Shown here in pieces: positions 39,278 through 47,733 of a stretch of 64,000 nucleotides of DNA. Below the pieces are notes generated by a model. That model was not told the DNA's origin, searched no databases, and was given only the letters and a program-made list of their open reading frames with translations. Made by a program: the position numbers and the translations under genes. This DNA comes from Bradyrhizobium sp. LMTR 3 (GTDB lineage: Bacteria; Pseudomonadota; Alphaproteobacteria; Rhizobiales; Xanthobacteraceae), in contig NZ_MAXC01000012.1 in NCBI RefSeq assembly GCF_001693485.1, positions 1-64,000 of the forward strand. Reading direction: 5' to 3'. Every line of letters starts with the position of its first letter. Position 1 is the first letter of the stretch.

Positions 39278-40876
39278 TTGGGTACAAGGGCTGTCCGCTT
39301 GCTCTCGCGTTGGCTGGCAGCCTTTTGTTTGCTCCCCGCCGGGGTATCAGGCGTTTCCGCCAATGAGTTCAGAACGCCGTCGATGTCGGCCATTCGCGTC
39401 GAATGGCGCGCCGTTCTGGATCAGCTTCGCAGCGAGATCAGTTCCCGGCCGGCGATCGCGCAGCGCTTCACCTTCGCAAGCCAGCGGCGCGTGCCGGCAT
39501 GGGATCCGCGGTCTGCGCCCGCGCTGGTGCAGTTGAACGCGATCAATTCGGTGATGTTCGCCGGAATCGGCCGCAGTCCGGTGCCGGTGCTGTTGCCCTT
39601 TGATACCGCAGCCTATCTCGAGGCCGAGGCCAGTGGCACGCGCCACCCGGCAGTGTCACGCCATCAGGCCGGCTTCCGCCCCGTCGACTTGTTTCACGCC
39701 GGCCCCTCCGGCTACGACGCGGTGTTTTCGCTCGACCCCGGCGCCGGTGACGGCCTGCCGTCTCGAACTTTCGCCCGGCCGGTCGAGGTGCAGATTACGG
39801 GCTCCGTCGTGGTCTATGATCTCGCCGATCCGCTCAGCGGCAAGGGCGAGCTGGTCAGGGCGCTGGCGTCGCAATTTCCGGACATGCGCCGTTTCATTCG
39901 CGAAGGTTATGTGCGCTACGCCTTCACCCGTTTCGGCGTGCCCTATGTGGTGTCGATCCAGTGCCTCGATTCGGCGCCGCGGGCGCGGCGGCTGGCCTGC
40001 CGCGAGGCTTACCCGATCGCTGAGCGCTTCCTGAAGGCGCTGCGCATCGCCGGAGGCCAGCCGGCGCGACTGCGCTTCGACGTGCCCTCCGGGGTTGCTG
40101 AACGGCCGGCCACCCTTTCGCCCGACTTCAGCTATCGTCCGAGCGGTGACATCATTGCCAACAGCGGCGCGCGCAGGCGCGGCGGCCGCGCCGACCTCGT
40201 CGCCTATTCGCAGATCCGCTTTCCGCTGGAGAAAGCTCCGGCCCGGGTCAGCTCGCAGCAGTTCGCCAGGCGCAAATCCGGCGAACGCCTACGCACCCAT
40301 CAAGGCGTCTATCCGTGGCGCGACAATTTTTGCGAAGCCCGCAGTTTCCAGGTCGGCCAATGTGCGGCCGGCTTCGGTCACCAGGGCCAGGACATCCGCC
40401 CCGCGCCCTGCCCGCCGAACAGCAGCGCCGACAACGCCTGCCATCCGAGGAAACAGGCGGTGGTCGCGGTCCGCGACGGCGTCGTCATCCGTTCCTTGAA
40501 GCAACAGGCGGCAACGCTGCAGATCAACACAGGCAACGAGCACATCCGTTTCCGTTACATGCACATGAACCCGTCGGCCATGGATGCGGACGGTATCCTC
40601 AACGGGCGCCGGGTCGCCGAGGGCGAGAAGATCGGCGTGGTCTCCAACTATCTCGATTTCCCGAACGGCACGTCATACCACCTCCACTTCGACGTGCAGG
40701 TGTTCACGCGTGACGGCTGGATCTGGGTCAACCCCTACACCACCCTGATCGCCTCCTACGAACGGCTGATCCGCGGCCGCGGCCACGAAATCGGCACCGA
40801 GCCGCCGGCCGCCGTGGCGCATGCGGTGTCGAGGGACGGGCTGCGTCACAGCGGGCGGGAAGGCAACGAGAATTAG
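39278..40876 (+). CDS. Exported M23 family (LytM-like) peptidase
   Basis: A 532-residue protein with a signal peptide (RLLSRWLAAFCLLPAGVSGV) and a C-terminal M23 zinc endopeptidase domain at about residues 355-490: GFGHQGQDIRP (first His and Asp), VRDGVVIRSLK, RYMHMNPSAMD and YHLHFDVQVF (HxH). The preceding 300 residues are a large domain I do not recognise. M23 enzymes cut peptidoglycan crosslinks. The start is a TTG at 39278 with GGGGGG before it; there is no better ATG before the signal peptide. Stands alone after efp. Confidence 0.88.
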   Translation: MGTRAVRLLSRWLAAFCLLPAGVSGVSANEFRTPSMSAIRVEWRAVLDQLRSEISSRPAIAQRFTFASQRRVPAWDPRSAPALVQLNAINSVMFAGIGRSPVPVLLPFDTAAYLEAEASGTRHPAVSRHQAGFRPVDLFHAGPSGYDAVFSLDPGAGDGLPSRTFARPVEVQITGSVVVYDLADPLSGKGELVRALASQFPDMRRFIREGYVRYAFTRFGVPYVVSIQCLDSAPRARRLACREAYPIAERFLKALRIAGGQPARLRFDVPSGVAERPATLSPDFSYRPSGDIIANSGARRRGGRADLVAYSQIRFPLEKAPARVSSQQFARRKSGERLRTHQGVYPWRDNFCEARSFQVGQCAAGFGHQGQDIRPAPCPPNSSADNACHPRKQAVVAVRDGVVIRSLKQQAATLQINTGNEHIRFRYMHMNPSAMDADGILNGRRVAEGEKIGVVSNYLDFPNGTSYHLHFDVQVFTRDGWIWVNPYTTLIASYERLIRGRGHEIGTEPPAAVAHAVSRDGLRHSGREGNEN

Positions 40877-40947
40877 CTCGACAGAGCACGCTATTCCGAC
40901 CCGAAGCAGACATTGATCCTCATGCTCCGATCCAGCACGCTCAAGTG

Positions 40948-42405
40948 ATGAATTCAATCCATCGAGACTGGCGCGATTACCAGGAGGCCGTTGCCGCGTT
41001 CTTCAAAGAACGAGGCTGCGTCGCCACTATCGAGGCGCGCATAACAGGTGCTCGTGCAGAGCATCGGATTGATGTGTACGTAACATTTCTCCAGCACGGA
41101 ATTGAATGTCGCTGGATTGTTGAGTGTAAACTGTGGAAGAAGCGCGTAGAAAAACAAAACGTTCTGGCGTTGAAGGCGGTCGTTGAAGATGTCGGGGCCG
41201 ATCGGGGAATCATTTTCTGCGAGAATGGTTTCCAACTTGGTGCACGAAACGCTACTCGTCACACAAACATCTTGCTTGTAACGTCCTTCGAAGAATTCAA
41301 GCGCACTGTTAGCTTGAACGAAGCGCGTATAGAGTTCGTTTATCGGAATTCCGACCAACTCGGAGCACCGCCGATCCATGTATTCCCGAATAACGACTGT
41401 CCGCAGCATCTTCTGTCATATGGCGGCCGTGTGTTCGTGGCCAACTGGCAAACCGGAAACATCGCGCTGATCAATCCCACCACTAAATCGATCGAGCACG
41501 TCATCGATCTAGATAAGTATGAAACCGCATCTAGACCCGATGGCGGCCGGACGATCAGGCAGTATCCAGCTGGCGAGATGGCATGCGCAGACGGTAAACT
41601 CTTCGTTGGACAGGTCTTTTCCGAATTCGTTCTCGTCATCGACATAGGCACACAATCCATTGTCAGACGAATCGTCATTCCTGGCGGCGGCGAAGGCGCG
41701 ATGGCGGCCTCAAATGATGGTAGGTCTATTTACTTCGCGAGCAACCGAGTCAACCGCCTATTCATTATCGACAGCGCTACGTACGAATATCAGGAAGTTG
41801 ACTACCCAGCAGGCGGGCGAGGTAGTATTTGCGTTCTTTGCCATCCATCAAAGCCGTTGGTTTACATTGGCATCCAGCGCGGCGGTAGCCTTGACGGTAG
41901 ATACCACACTGGCGGCAACTGTTTCCTCGCAACTTACGATCTGACCGAGCGACGGTACGTCGGCTATCTCTATCTTGCAGAGGTCGAGAATGACCGAAGC
42001 GACGATTCAACACCGGCTAGTTTGACTTACGATGCTAACGACGAATGCCTCTTTGTGGGGATGTTTCAATCGCAGCGAGGTATTTGCCGCGTAGATGAGT
42101 ATGGTCGAAAAATCTTAACGAACTTTCGCTTTGCACCAAACGCTATAAACAGGCACTTCGCATGGGTCGACCCACTCTCTCAAGCGCTTTATCGCGACAA
42201 GCTCCTCTCCATAAACCGAAACAACTGCGAACTCGTTGTGCTCGACAAGCAGTTAGGACGCGTTGAAAGCGCAACATTCCTAGGTGATGCCCCAAACGGC
42301 CCGAGGGCAGTTGTGGTCGTCGATGACGTAGCGATCATTAGCTATCCCGAACGCCACGGGCTCATCTTCCACAGCCTTGGCGCGAAGCACCCATCTCATA
42401 GATAA
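40948..42405 (+). CDS. Restriction-endonuclease-like domain fused to a beta-propeller
   Basis: A 485-residue protein of unusual architecture. Residues about 8-125 form an Mrr-like PD-(D/E)xK nuclease fold: helix DYQEAVAAFFKERGCVATIE, then Asp42 in EHRIDVYVTF and Glu59-Cys-Lys61 in RWIVECKLWKKRVEKQNVLA. Asp, Glu and Lys are the expected catalytic residues. Residues about 150-480 contain six or seven propeller blades, for example YGGRVFVANWQTGNIALINP, ADGKLFVGQVFSEFVLVIDI, NDGRSIYFASNRVNRLFIID and HPSKPLVYIGIQRGG. The gene is AT-richer with different codon use from its neighbours, stands alone and has a weak ribosome site, all signs of recent acquisition. ATG at 40948 follows an in-frame GTG. 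Confidence 0.85.
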   Translation: MNSIHRDWRDYQEAVAAFFKERGCVATIEARITGARAEHRIDVYVTFLQHGIECRWIVECKLWKKRVEKQNVLALKAVVEDVGADRGIIFCENGFQLGARNATRHTNILLVTSFEEFKRTVSLNEARIEFVYRNSDQLGAPPIHVFPNNDCPQHLLSYGGRVFVANWQTGNIALINPTTKSIEHVIDLDKYETASRPDGGRTIRQYPAGEMACADGKLFVGQVFSEFVLVIDIGTQSIVRRIVIPGGGEGAMAASNDGRSIYFASNRVNRLFIIDSATYEYQEVDYPAGGRGSICVLCHPSKPLVYIGIQRGGSLDGRYHTGGNCFLATYDLTERRYVGYLYLAEVENDRSDDSTPASLTYDANDECLFVGMFQSQRGICRVDEYGRKILTNFRFAPNAINRHFAWVDPLSQALYRDKLLSINRNNCELVVLDKQLGRVESATFLGDAPNGPRAVVVVDDVAIISYPERHGLIFHSLGAKHPSHR

Positions 42406-42542
42406 GCAACTTTCTCTCTCCATTCGCGTTTGGCCCGACTGGGACCTTTGGTGATGTCCCTTTTCCGCGCCGCTGTTAAGGAGATATCGGGTATCGAACG
42501 TCTCCCTTCGCAGGGTCTACTTTATAAATTCTTGCTATGGTC

Positions 42543-43022
42543 TCATGACGCCGCCACGCCCACAGCCGTCTTCCGCGCCGGCGGTGTCCAGCGAAACGCG
42601 GCGCCGAATCTGTTCCAGACGTTGATCGAGGCGACCGCGGAGGTGAGATAGGCGAGTTCTTTCTCGGAAAATTCCGCGCTCGCCTGCGCGTAGACCTCGT
42701 CATTGACGCCGTCGCTAAGCAACGTCAACGCTTCCGTCCAGGCCAACGCGGCGCGCTCGCGCGCGGAAAACTGTGGCGCCTCGCGCCAGACCACCACGAG
42801 ATTGAGCTTGTCGGTGGGCACGCCGAGCTTCTCGCCCTCGAGGATGTGATACTGCACGCAGAAGGCACAGCCGTTGATCTGCGAGGCGCGCAGCTTGATC
42901 AGCTCGAGCAGTTGCTTGTCCATGCCCGCCTTGCCCGCGACCTGGCCAAGCGCCAGCACCGCCGCGTAGGCGTCCGGCGTCAGCGACATGAAATCTTTGT
43001 ACTCCTTGCGGGCGTGTGACAT
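42543..43022 (-). CDS. AhpD-like carboxymuconolactone decarboxylase family protein
   Basis: A 159-residue alkylhydroperoxidase-like protein. The redox motif CAFC with preceding QINGCAFCVQYHILEGEKLG is the AhpD EExxCxxCxxxH-type helix, with a histidine three residues on. ERAALAWTEALTLL and YLTSAVASINVWNRFG are the other family helices. It probably reduces peroxides or quinone-type electrophiles using the CxxC pair. Divergent from a MarR gene with an operator between, so probably induced by an oxidant or phenolic ligand. Confidence 0.9.
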   Translation of the reverse strand: MSHARKEYKDFMSLTPDAYAAVLALGQVAGKAGMDKQLLELIKLRASQINGCAFCVQYHILEGEKLGVPTDKLNLVVVWREAPQFSARERAALAWTEALTLLSDGVNDEVYAQASAEFSEKELAYLTSAVASINVWNRFGAAFRWTPPARKTAVGVAAS

Positions 43023-43038
43023 CTTTTGTGCCTCATGT

Positions 43039-43073
43039 TATCAGTGCTCTGATTGATTATAAGAGTACTGATA
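43039..43073. promoter_or_regulatory. MarR operator
   Basis: TATCAGTGCTCT (43039-43050) and AGAGTACTGATA (43062-43073) are inverse repeats matching at 11 of 12 positions, with an 11-bp spacer. The site fills the gap between the divergent ahpD-like and marR genes and touches the marR ATG, fitting autorepression and control of both genes. Confidence 0.75.
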
Positions 43074-43663
43074 TGCTGCGCAAGGCACCACGAAACACGG
43101 CAGCGCGATCGCAAAACGTATCGACGAAAAAACCACAAGCGAGGCAAAAGCCCACCGCCGGAAAAGCCGGCCGACGGTCGCGGCAAAAATCTGCCGAAAA
43201 TCCCGCGCCGTTGATGCTGCGGCCGCCGCCGCCTGGCGAGGGCAAGCGCGGCGAGCAAGGCTATCTCGCCTATCTGCTGCGGCAGGCGCAGGGCGCGACG
43301 CGGCTGGCGATGGAGCGGTCGCTGGCTGAGCTCGGCGTCACCTCGCCGCAATTCGTCGTCCTGACGATGCTGCGCGCCTATCCCGGCCTGTCCGGCGCGG
43401 AGCTCGCGCGGGTGGCGATGCTGACGCCGCAGACGGTCGGCGTCATCATCCGCAATCTCGAGCGCGACGGGGCCATCAAGAAGACCCCGCACCCGGTCCA
43501 TGGCCGGGTGCTGCAATGGACGGTGACGCGGCGGGGCGCTGCGCTACTCGACAAATGCCGGCGGCACGCGCAGGCGATCGAGCGGCGGCTGGCGGCGGGG
43601 CTCTCCGCCAACGCCCAGCGCCTGATCCGCCGCTGGCTAGCCAGAATCGCCGCGGATTTGTGA
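43073..43663 (+). CDS. MarR family transcriptional regulator
   Basis: A 196-residue MarR protein. The first 48 residues are a Lys/Arg/Gln-rich disordered extension (RQKPTAGKAGRRSRQKSAEN). The winged helix reads YLLRQAQGATRLAMERSLAE, LGVTSPQFVVLTMLRAYPGL, SGAELARVAMLTPQTVGVII, RNLERDGAIKKTPHPVHGRV and LQWTVTRRGAALLDKCRRHA. ATG at 43073 lies inside the palindromic operator. No cysteine-switch pattern is obvious, so the ligand is unknown. It probably represses itself and the divergent AhpD-like gene. Confidence 0.9.
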   Translation: MLRKAPRNTAARSQNVSTKKPQARQKPTAGKAGRRSRQKSAENPAPLMLRPPPPGEGKRGEQGYLAYLLRQAQGATRLAMERSLAELGVTSPQFVVLTMLRAYPGLSGAELARVAMLTPQTVGVIIRNLERDGAIKKTPHPVHGRVLQWTVTRRGAALLDKCRRHAQAIERRLAAGLSANAQRLIRRWLARIAADL

Positions 43664-43731
43664 AGAAAGCGCCGGTTCCCGCGACGTCATGGCTTTTGGC
43701 GCAGGCCCGCCGTGCCGTTAGACTGGGGGGC

Positions 43732-44958
43732 ATGAAACAGCCTGATTCCCAGAAAGCACCAACCCGTCGCGCGGTATTGGGCCTCGGTACCGGCGCTCTG
43801 CTCGCGACGACGCTTCCCGCTTGGGCCGCGCCGGCCGGCTTCGACCAGTGGCGCGACAATTTCCGCGCGCGTGCAACTTCAAAAGGCATTTCGGATGCGA
43901 CCTGGACCCGGGTCATGGGGCGCATCGAGCCCGACATGACGGTGTTCCGGCAGATGCAGAAGCAGCCGGAATTCCACGAGCAGATCTGGCAATACGTCAA
44001 CCGCCGCGTCTCGGACTGGCGCATCATCAACGGCCGCGAAGCCTTGAAGAAGCACGAGGCGCTGTTCGCGCGGATCGAGCAGGATTTTGGCGTCGAGCGC
44101 GGCACGCTGCTGGCGCTGTGGGGCGTCGAGTCCGCCTATGGCGATCCCCTGGTGCAGCAGAACCATATGCGCCCGATCTTTCCGGCCCTCGCCGCGCTTG
44201 CCTGGAACGAGCCGCGCCGCCGCGCTTATTGGGAGACCGAGCTGATCAACGCGCTCAAGATCGTCGACCGCGGCTGGGGCACGCCGGAGGAAATGCGGGG
44301 ATCCTGGGCCGGCGCGATGGGTCACACGCAATGGATGCCGGAAGTCTGGCTCAATGTCGGCATGGACTACGACAAGGACGGCCGCGTCTCGCCGTTCGGC
44401 AAGCCCGACGATGCGCTCGGCTCCAGCGCACGCTATCTGCTCAGCCGCGGCAAGTATCACCGCGGCGAGCATTGGGGCTATGAGGTGCGCCCATCCGGAG
44501 GGGCTTCGAGCGGCAGCCGTACCTATGCGGCATGGGCCAGCGCCGGCGTCACGCGCGCCGATGGCAAGCCGTTCCCGCAGCCGAACGCGTCGGCGCAGAT
44601 GTGGGTGCCGGTCGCCGGAGGACCTTCGTTCCTGCTCGGCCCGAATTTTTATTCGGTGAAGAGCTACAACCCCTCGATGAATTACGCGTTGGCGATCTGC
44701 CATCTCGGCGATCGCATCTTGGGCGCGCCGCCCTTCATCCAGCCCTTCCCCGGCTCGGAGCGCGCCCTGACGCTCGCCGAAGTGCAGGAGCTGCAGACCC
44801 GGCTGACCAAGGCAGGCTTCGATACCGGCGGCACCGACGGCCGCGTCGGCAACGACACGATGAAGGCGGTGAAGGATTATCAGACCAAGATGAGCCTGCT
44901 GCCGGCGGATGGCTACGGCGGGCTGAAGGTGCTGGCGCGATTGCGGCAGGGTGGATAG
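43732..44958 (+). CDS. Exported lytic murein transglycosylase, MltB-like, with peptidoglycan-binding domain
   Basis: A 408-residue exported protein with a Tat-type or Sec signal (TRRAVLGLGTGALLATTLPA, cleavage at AWA-AP). The MltB-type catalytic domain has the acid in LLALWGVESAYGDPLVQQNH and AGAMGHTQWMPEVWLNVGM. A C-terminal peptidoglycan-binding-1 domain (residues about 345-405) reads ALTLAEVQELQTRLTKAGFD then TDGRVGNDTMKAVKDYQTKM. It cleaves glycan strands with formation of anhydro-MurNAc. ATG at 43732. Tail-facing a palindromic repeat. Confidence 0.92.
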   Translation: MKQPDSQKAPTRRAVLGLGTGALLATTLPAWAAPAGFDQWRDNFRARATSKGISDATWTRVMGRIEPDMTVFRQMQKQPEFHEQIWQYVNRRVSDWRIINGREALKKHEALFARIEQDFGVERGTLLALWGVESAYGDPLVQQNHMRPIFPALAALAWNEPRRRAYWETELINALKIVDRGWGTPEEMRGSWAGAMGHTQWMPEVWLNVGMDYDKDGRVSPFGKPDDALGSSARYLLSRGKYHRGEHWGYEVRPSGGASSGSRTYAAWASAGVTRADGKPFPQPNASAQMWVPVAGGPSFLLGPNFYSVKSYNPSMNYALAICHLGDRILGAPPFIQPFPGSERALTLAEVQELQTRLTKAGFDTGGTDGRVGNDTMKAVKDYQTKMSLLPADGYGGLKVLARLRQGG

Positions 44959-44968
44959 CGCTCCCACC

Positions 44969-45121
44969 CGTCATTGCGAGGAGCGTAGCGACGACCCTTC
45001 TCCGCTTGCTGCGCAAGCTTCGCAGGGCTGGGAGTCCGCCGAAGCGCTTTGCGCGAAGGCGGAAGCAATCCATCCCTTCGCGAAAAGAAAGATGGATTGC
45101 TTCGCTTCGCTCGCAATGACG
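44969..45121. repeat. Palindromic intergenic repeat (CGTCATTGCGAG family)
   Basis: Outer arms CGTCATTGCGAG (44969-44980) and CTCGCAATGACG (45110-45121). Inside are GGAAGCAATCCATC/GATGGATTGCTTC. This family, with GCGAGGAGCG...GGAAGCAATCCA, is highly repeated in Bradyrhizobium and relatives. It fills the gap between convergent genes. Confidence 0.85.
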
Positions 45122-45147
45122 AGGATCCCTCTCCATCGAGTCTGCAT

Positions 45148-45837
45148 TCAAGCTGCTTCCAGCGGTTCGGCTTCCTTCGCCAGCCGATCCACAAGATTAT
45201 CCACTGCGCGTTCGGCCGCAGCGATCGACGCCTTCAAACGTTCGTCCCCGAACTCGTCATATTCGATCGCGATGCTGTGGAAGTCAGTGACGCCGAGGAA
45301 GCCGAACACGTCACGCACCGACCCTTCGACATGGTTGATGTGCGCGATCCGTCCGCCCGGATCGTAGCCGTAATCACCCCGCGAACTGAGCATGATGAGA
45401 CGTTTACCCTTACCAGCCAGTAGCTGCGAATAAGGATCGTCTGGCCGGGCACGGTCGAAGCCGAAAGTGCGACCGACCCGCACGACATTGTCGACATACG
45501 CCTTGAACTGCGCCGGCATTCCAAAATTGTACATCGGCACGCCAGCCACGATCAAATCTGCGGCGATGAGTTCATCGACCAATGCGTCGCTTTCCGCCAG
45601 CACATCATTCATCCACGACTCGCGCAGCTCGGGTTTGGTGAAGGCCGCACCGATCCATTTCTCGGTGACGGGATGTGGTGGCGATTGGCCGACATCCCGA
45701 TCGGTCACGCGATCATTCGGTCGGTATCGCAGCCAACGCTGCACGAAGCGTTCGGTGAGGCGGCGCGTGTGCGACCCGCGAGGGAACCGGTCCGATCGGT
45801 AAGGTCGCGCACTGGCGTTAATCTGTAGCAGGTTCAT
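45148..45837 (-). CDS. azoR: FMN-dependent NADH:quinone/azo reductase
   Basis: A 229-residue flavodoxin-fold reductase. NLLQINASARP is the FMN phosphate loop, LIVAGVPMYNFGMPAQFKAY is the MYNFxxPxxLK-type segment of AzoR, and LIMLSSRGDYGYDPGGRIAH followed by FLGVTDFHSIAIEY matches the family end. It reduces quinones, nitro and azo compounds using NADH. AAGGAAAT precedes the ATG. Divergent from a LysR gene with a perfect dyad between. Confidence 0.92.
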   Translation of the reverse strand: MNLLQINASARPYRSDRFPRGSHTRRLTERFVQRWLRYRPNDRVTDRDVGQSPPHPVTEKWIGAAFTKPELRESWMNDVLAESDALVDELIAADLIVAGVPMYNFGMPAQFKAYVDNVVRVGRTFGFDRARPDDPYSQLLAGKGKRLIMLSSRGDYGYDPGGRIAHINHVEGSVRDVFGFLGVTDFHSIAIEYDEFGDERLKASIAAAERAVDNLVDRLAKEAEPLEAA

Positions 45838-45915
45838 GGCATATTTCCTTTCATCCTTGTTCGGTTAGATGGATCGGGCAGAATGCATTGACAAACGCAA
45901 ATTGCTCATCACATG

Positions 45916-45932
45916 GATGAACTACATTCATC
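45916..45932. promoter_or_regulatory. LysR operator
   Basis: GATGAA-CTACA-TTCATC: perfect 6-bp dyad with the T-N11-A centre expected for LysR regulators, 16 bases before the lysR start and 78 before azoR. Confidence 0.75.
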
Positions 45933-45947
45933 TATCGGGGCCTGCCG

Positions 45948-46844
45948 ATGAGACGTCTTCCACCGCTGTCCGGGCTGCGGGCGTTCGAAGCCGCCGCGCG
46001 GCATCTGAGTTTCAAGCGTGCGGCTCAGGAACTGCACGTGACGCCGACTGCCATCAGCCATCAGGTTCGGCAGTTGGAAGAGGTGATCGGCGTGACGCTG
46101 TTCGAGCGGCGGACGCGTCAGGTCCTGCTGACCGCGGAAGGGCAAGTCTTGCTGCCGGTTCTGCGCGACGGATTCGATTCCTTCGCACGTGTCATCGAAG
46201 GATTGAGCCGCAGGCAGCGCCGCGCGACGGTGACACTTTCGGCCACTCCCGCGTTCACCGCCAAGTGGCTGGTGCCGCGCATCGCGGGCTTTCACAACGC
46301 AAGACCTGACATCGATCTCACGCTGCTGGCGACCCTGGAGGTCGTGGACCTTAATTCGGGTGTCGCGGACCTCGCGTTGCGCTATGGCCCTGGCCCTTAT
46401 CCCGATCTGAGCGCCGAACCGTTGGCCATCGATCGTTTTGCGCCAGTGGCAAGTCCGCGTCTTGGTCTGAGGAAGCCGGCCGATCTGCAGTCAGCGACCT
46501 TGCTGCATTTTGACTGGCGCCGCAGCGATAGCGGCAATCCGACCTGGCGGCGCTGGCTGAAGATCGCCGGCATGGACGGTATCGATGCACGGGCCGGGCT
46601 CCGCTTCAGCGATGAGACCCATGCGATCCAGGCCGCCGTCGCCGGCACCGGGGTTGCGTTGCACAGTCTGCTGCTGGTGTCGGAGGAACTGGCGACCAAA
46701 ACGCTGGTCGTACCGTTCGGCCCCCAAATCGAAGGCTTCACCCTGCATCTTGCGCGCGGCTCCCGCAGACCCCTGACCGAACCGATCGAAGCAACGCAAG
46801 CCTGGTTGCGCGCGCAATTCGCCAAAAGCTCACCTCCACGCTGA
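45948..46844 (+). CDS. LysR family transcriptional regulator (GcvA-like)
   Basis: A 298-residue LysR protein. The helix-turn-helix is LSGLRAFEAAARHLSFKRAA followed by QELHVTPTAISHQVRQLEEV. The effector domain has the GcvA-type start ATVTLSATPAFTAKWLVPRI and the short DLALRYGPGPYPDLSAEPLA. It probably controls the divergent azoR through the dyad at 45916 and itself. Effector not readable; likely a quinone or other electrophile. Confidence 0.92.
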   Translation: MRRLPPLSGLRAFEAAARHLSFKRAAQELHVTPTAISHQVRQLEEVIGVTLFERRTRQVLLTAEGQVLLPVLRDGFDSFARVIEGLSRRQRRATVTLSATPAFTAKWLVPRIAGFHNARPDIDLTLLATLEVVDLNSGVADLALRYGPGPYPDLSAEPLAIDRFAPVASPRLGLRKPADLQSATLLHFDWRRSDSGNPTWRRWLKIAGMDGIDARAGLRFSDETHAIQAAVAGTGVALHSLLLVSEELATKTLVVPFGPQIEGFTLHLARGSRRPLTEPIEATQAWLRAQFAKSSPPR

Positions 46845-46890
46845 TGCACGCGCGCGTAGCGCAGTGGATCACGGCTGCCCGCGTTTTCGT

Positions 46891-47700
46891 CTATGCCCGT
46901 CGCGCGACGCCACCCGCGTTCATGCCGCCGTCGATAACAAGCTCCGTTCCCGTCACATAGCGCGACGCATCGGACGCCAGATACAGCACGCCCTGCGCAA
47001 TCTCTTCGGCCTGCCCGGCGCGGCCGAGCGGCGTTGCCACTTTCGCGCGCTCCTCCGGATCAATCGGCGCGTTCTGCCCGCTGCCGGTGGCTCCAACCGG
47101 AATCTTGCCCCAGATCGGCGTGTCGATGATGCCGGGATGCACCGAGTTGACGCGAATGCCGTCGCCGAATGTCGCGCACTCCATCGCGATCGACTTGGCG
47201 AACAGCCGGACACCGCCCTTGGTTGCGGAGTAGCCGGAAAGACCGGCCGCGCCGCGGAGGCCCGCCAGCGACGACATCATAATGATGGAGCCGCCGCCGG
47301 TCTTGCGCATCACGGGCAGGCAGTGCTTCACCGACAAAAACACGCCGTCGAGATTGATCGCGGTCTGCCGCCGCCAGTCGGCCAGCGTCATCTCGGTGAT
47401 CGACGGCACTGAAATGCCGATGCCGGCGTTCGAGACCAGCACGTCGAGCCGGCCGTAGCGCTTCATGATTTCGGCCACGACTTCGATCCAGCGTTCCTCG
47501 CTGGTGACGTCCTGATGCCAAAAGCTTGCCTCGCCACCGGCCTTCCTGATACGCGCGACAACCTCGGGGCCTCTCAAATCGTCGACATCAGTCACCGCGA
47601 TCGACGCCCCCTCGCGCGCCAGCAATTCGCAAATCGCTTCGCCAATACCCGATGCGCCGCCCGTCACCAGCGCGACTTTGCCCTGAACCTGTCCAGCCAT
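46891..47700 (-). CDS. Short-chain dehydrogenase/reductase
   Basis: A 269-residue classical SDR. Cofactor motif KVALVTGGASGIGEAI (TGxxxGIG), DVDD after strand 2 suggesting NAD(H), NAG in VLVSNAGIG, and catalytic Ser and Tyr-x-x-x-Lys in IIMMSSLAGLRGAAGLSGYS and ATKGG. The close ends YVTGTELVIDGGMNAGG. Substrate unknown; similar proteins act as cyclopentanol or 3-oxoacyl reductases. Encoded 33 bp after recJ on the same strand. Confidence 0.9.
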   Translation of the reverse strand: MAGQVQGKVALVTGGASGIGEAICELLAREGASIAVTDVDDLRGPEVVARIRKAGGEASFWHQDVTSEERWIEVVAEIMKRYGRLDVLVSNAGIGISVPSITEMTLADWRRQTAINLDGVFLSVKHCLPVMRKTGGGSIIMMSSLAGLRGAAGLSGYSATKGGVRLFAKSIAMECATFGDGIRVNSVHPGIIDTPIWGKIPVGATGSGQNAPIDPEERAKVATPLGRAGQAEEIAQGVLYLASDASRYVTGTELVIDGGMNAGGVARRA

Positions 47701-47733
47701 TTCTTCTCCCGTTTGTTGTTATTGATTTTCGAA

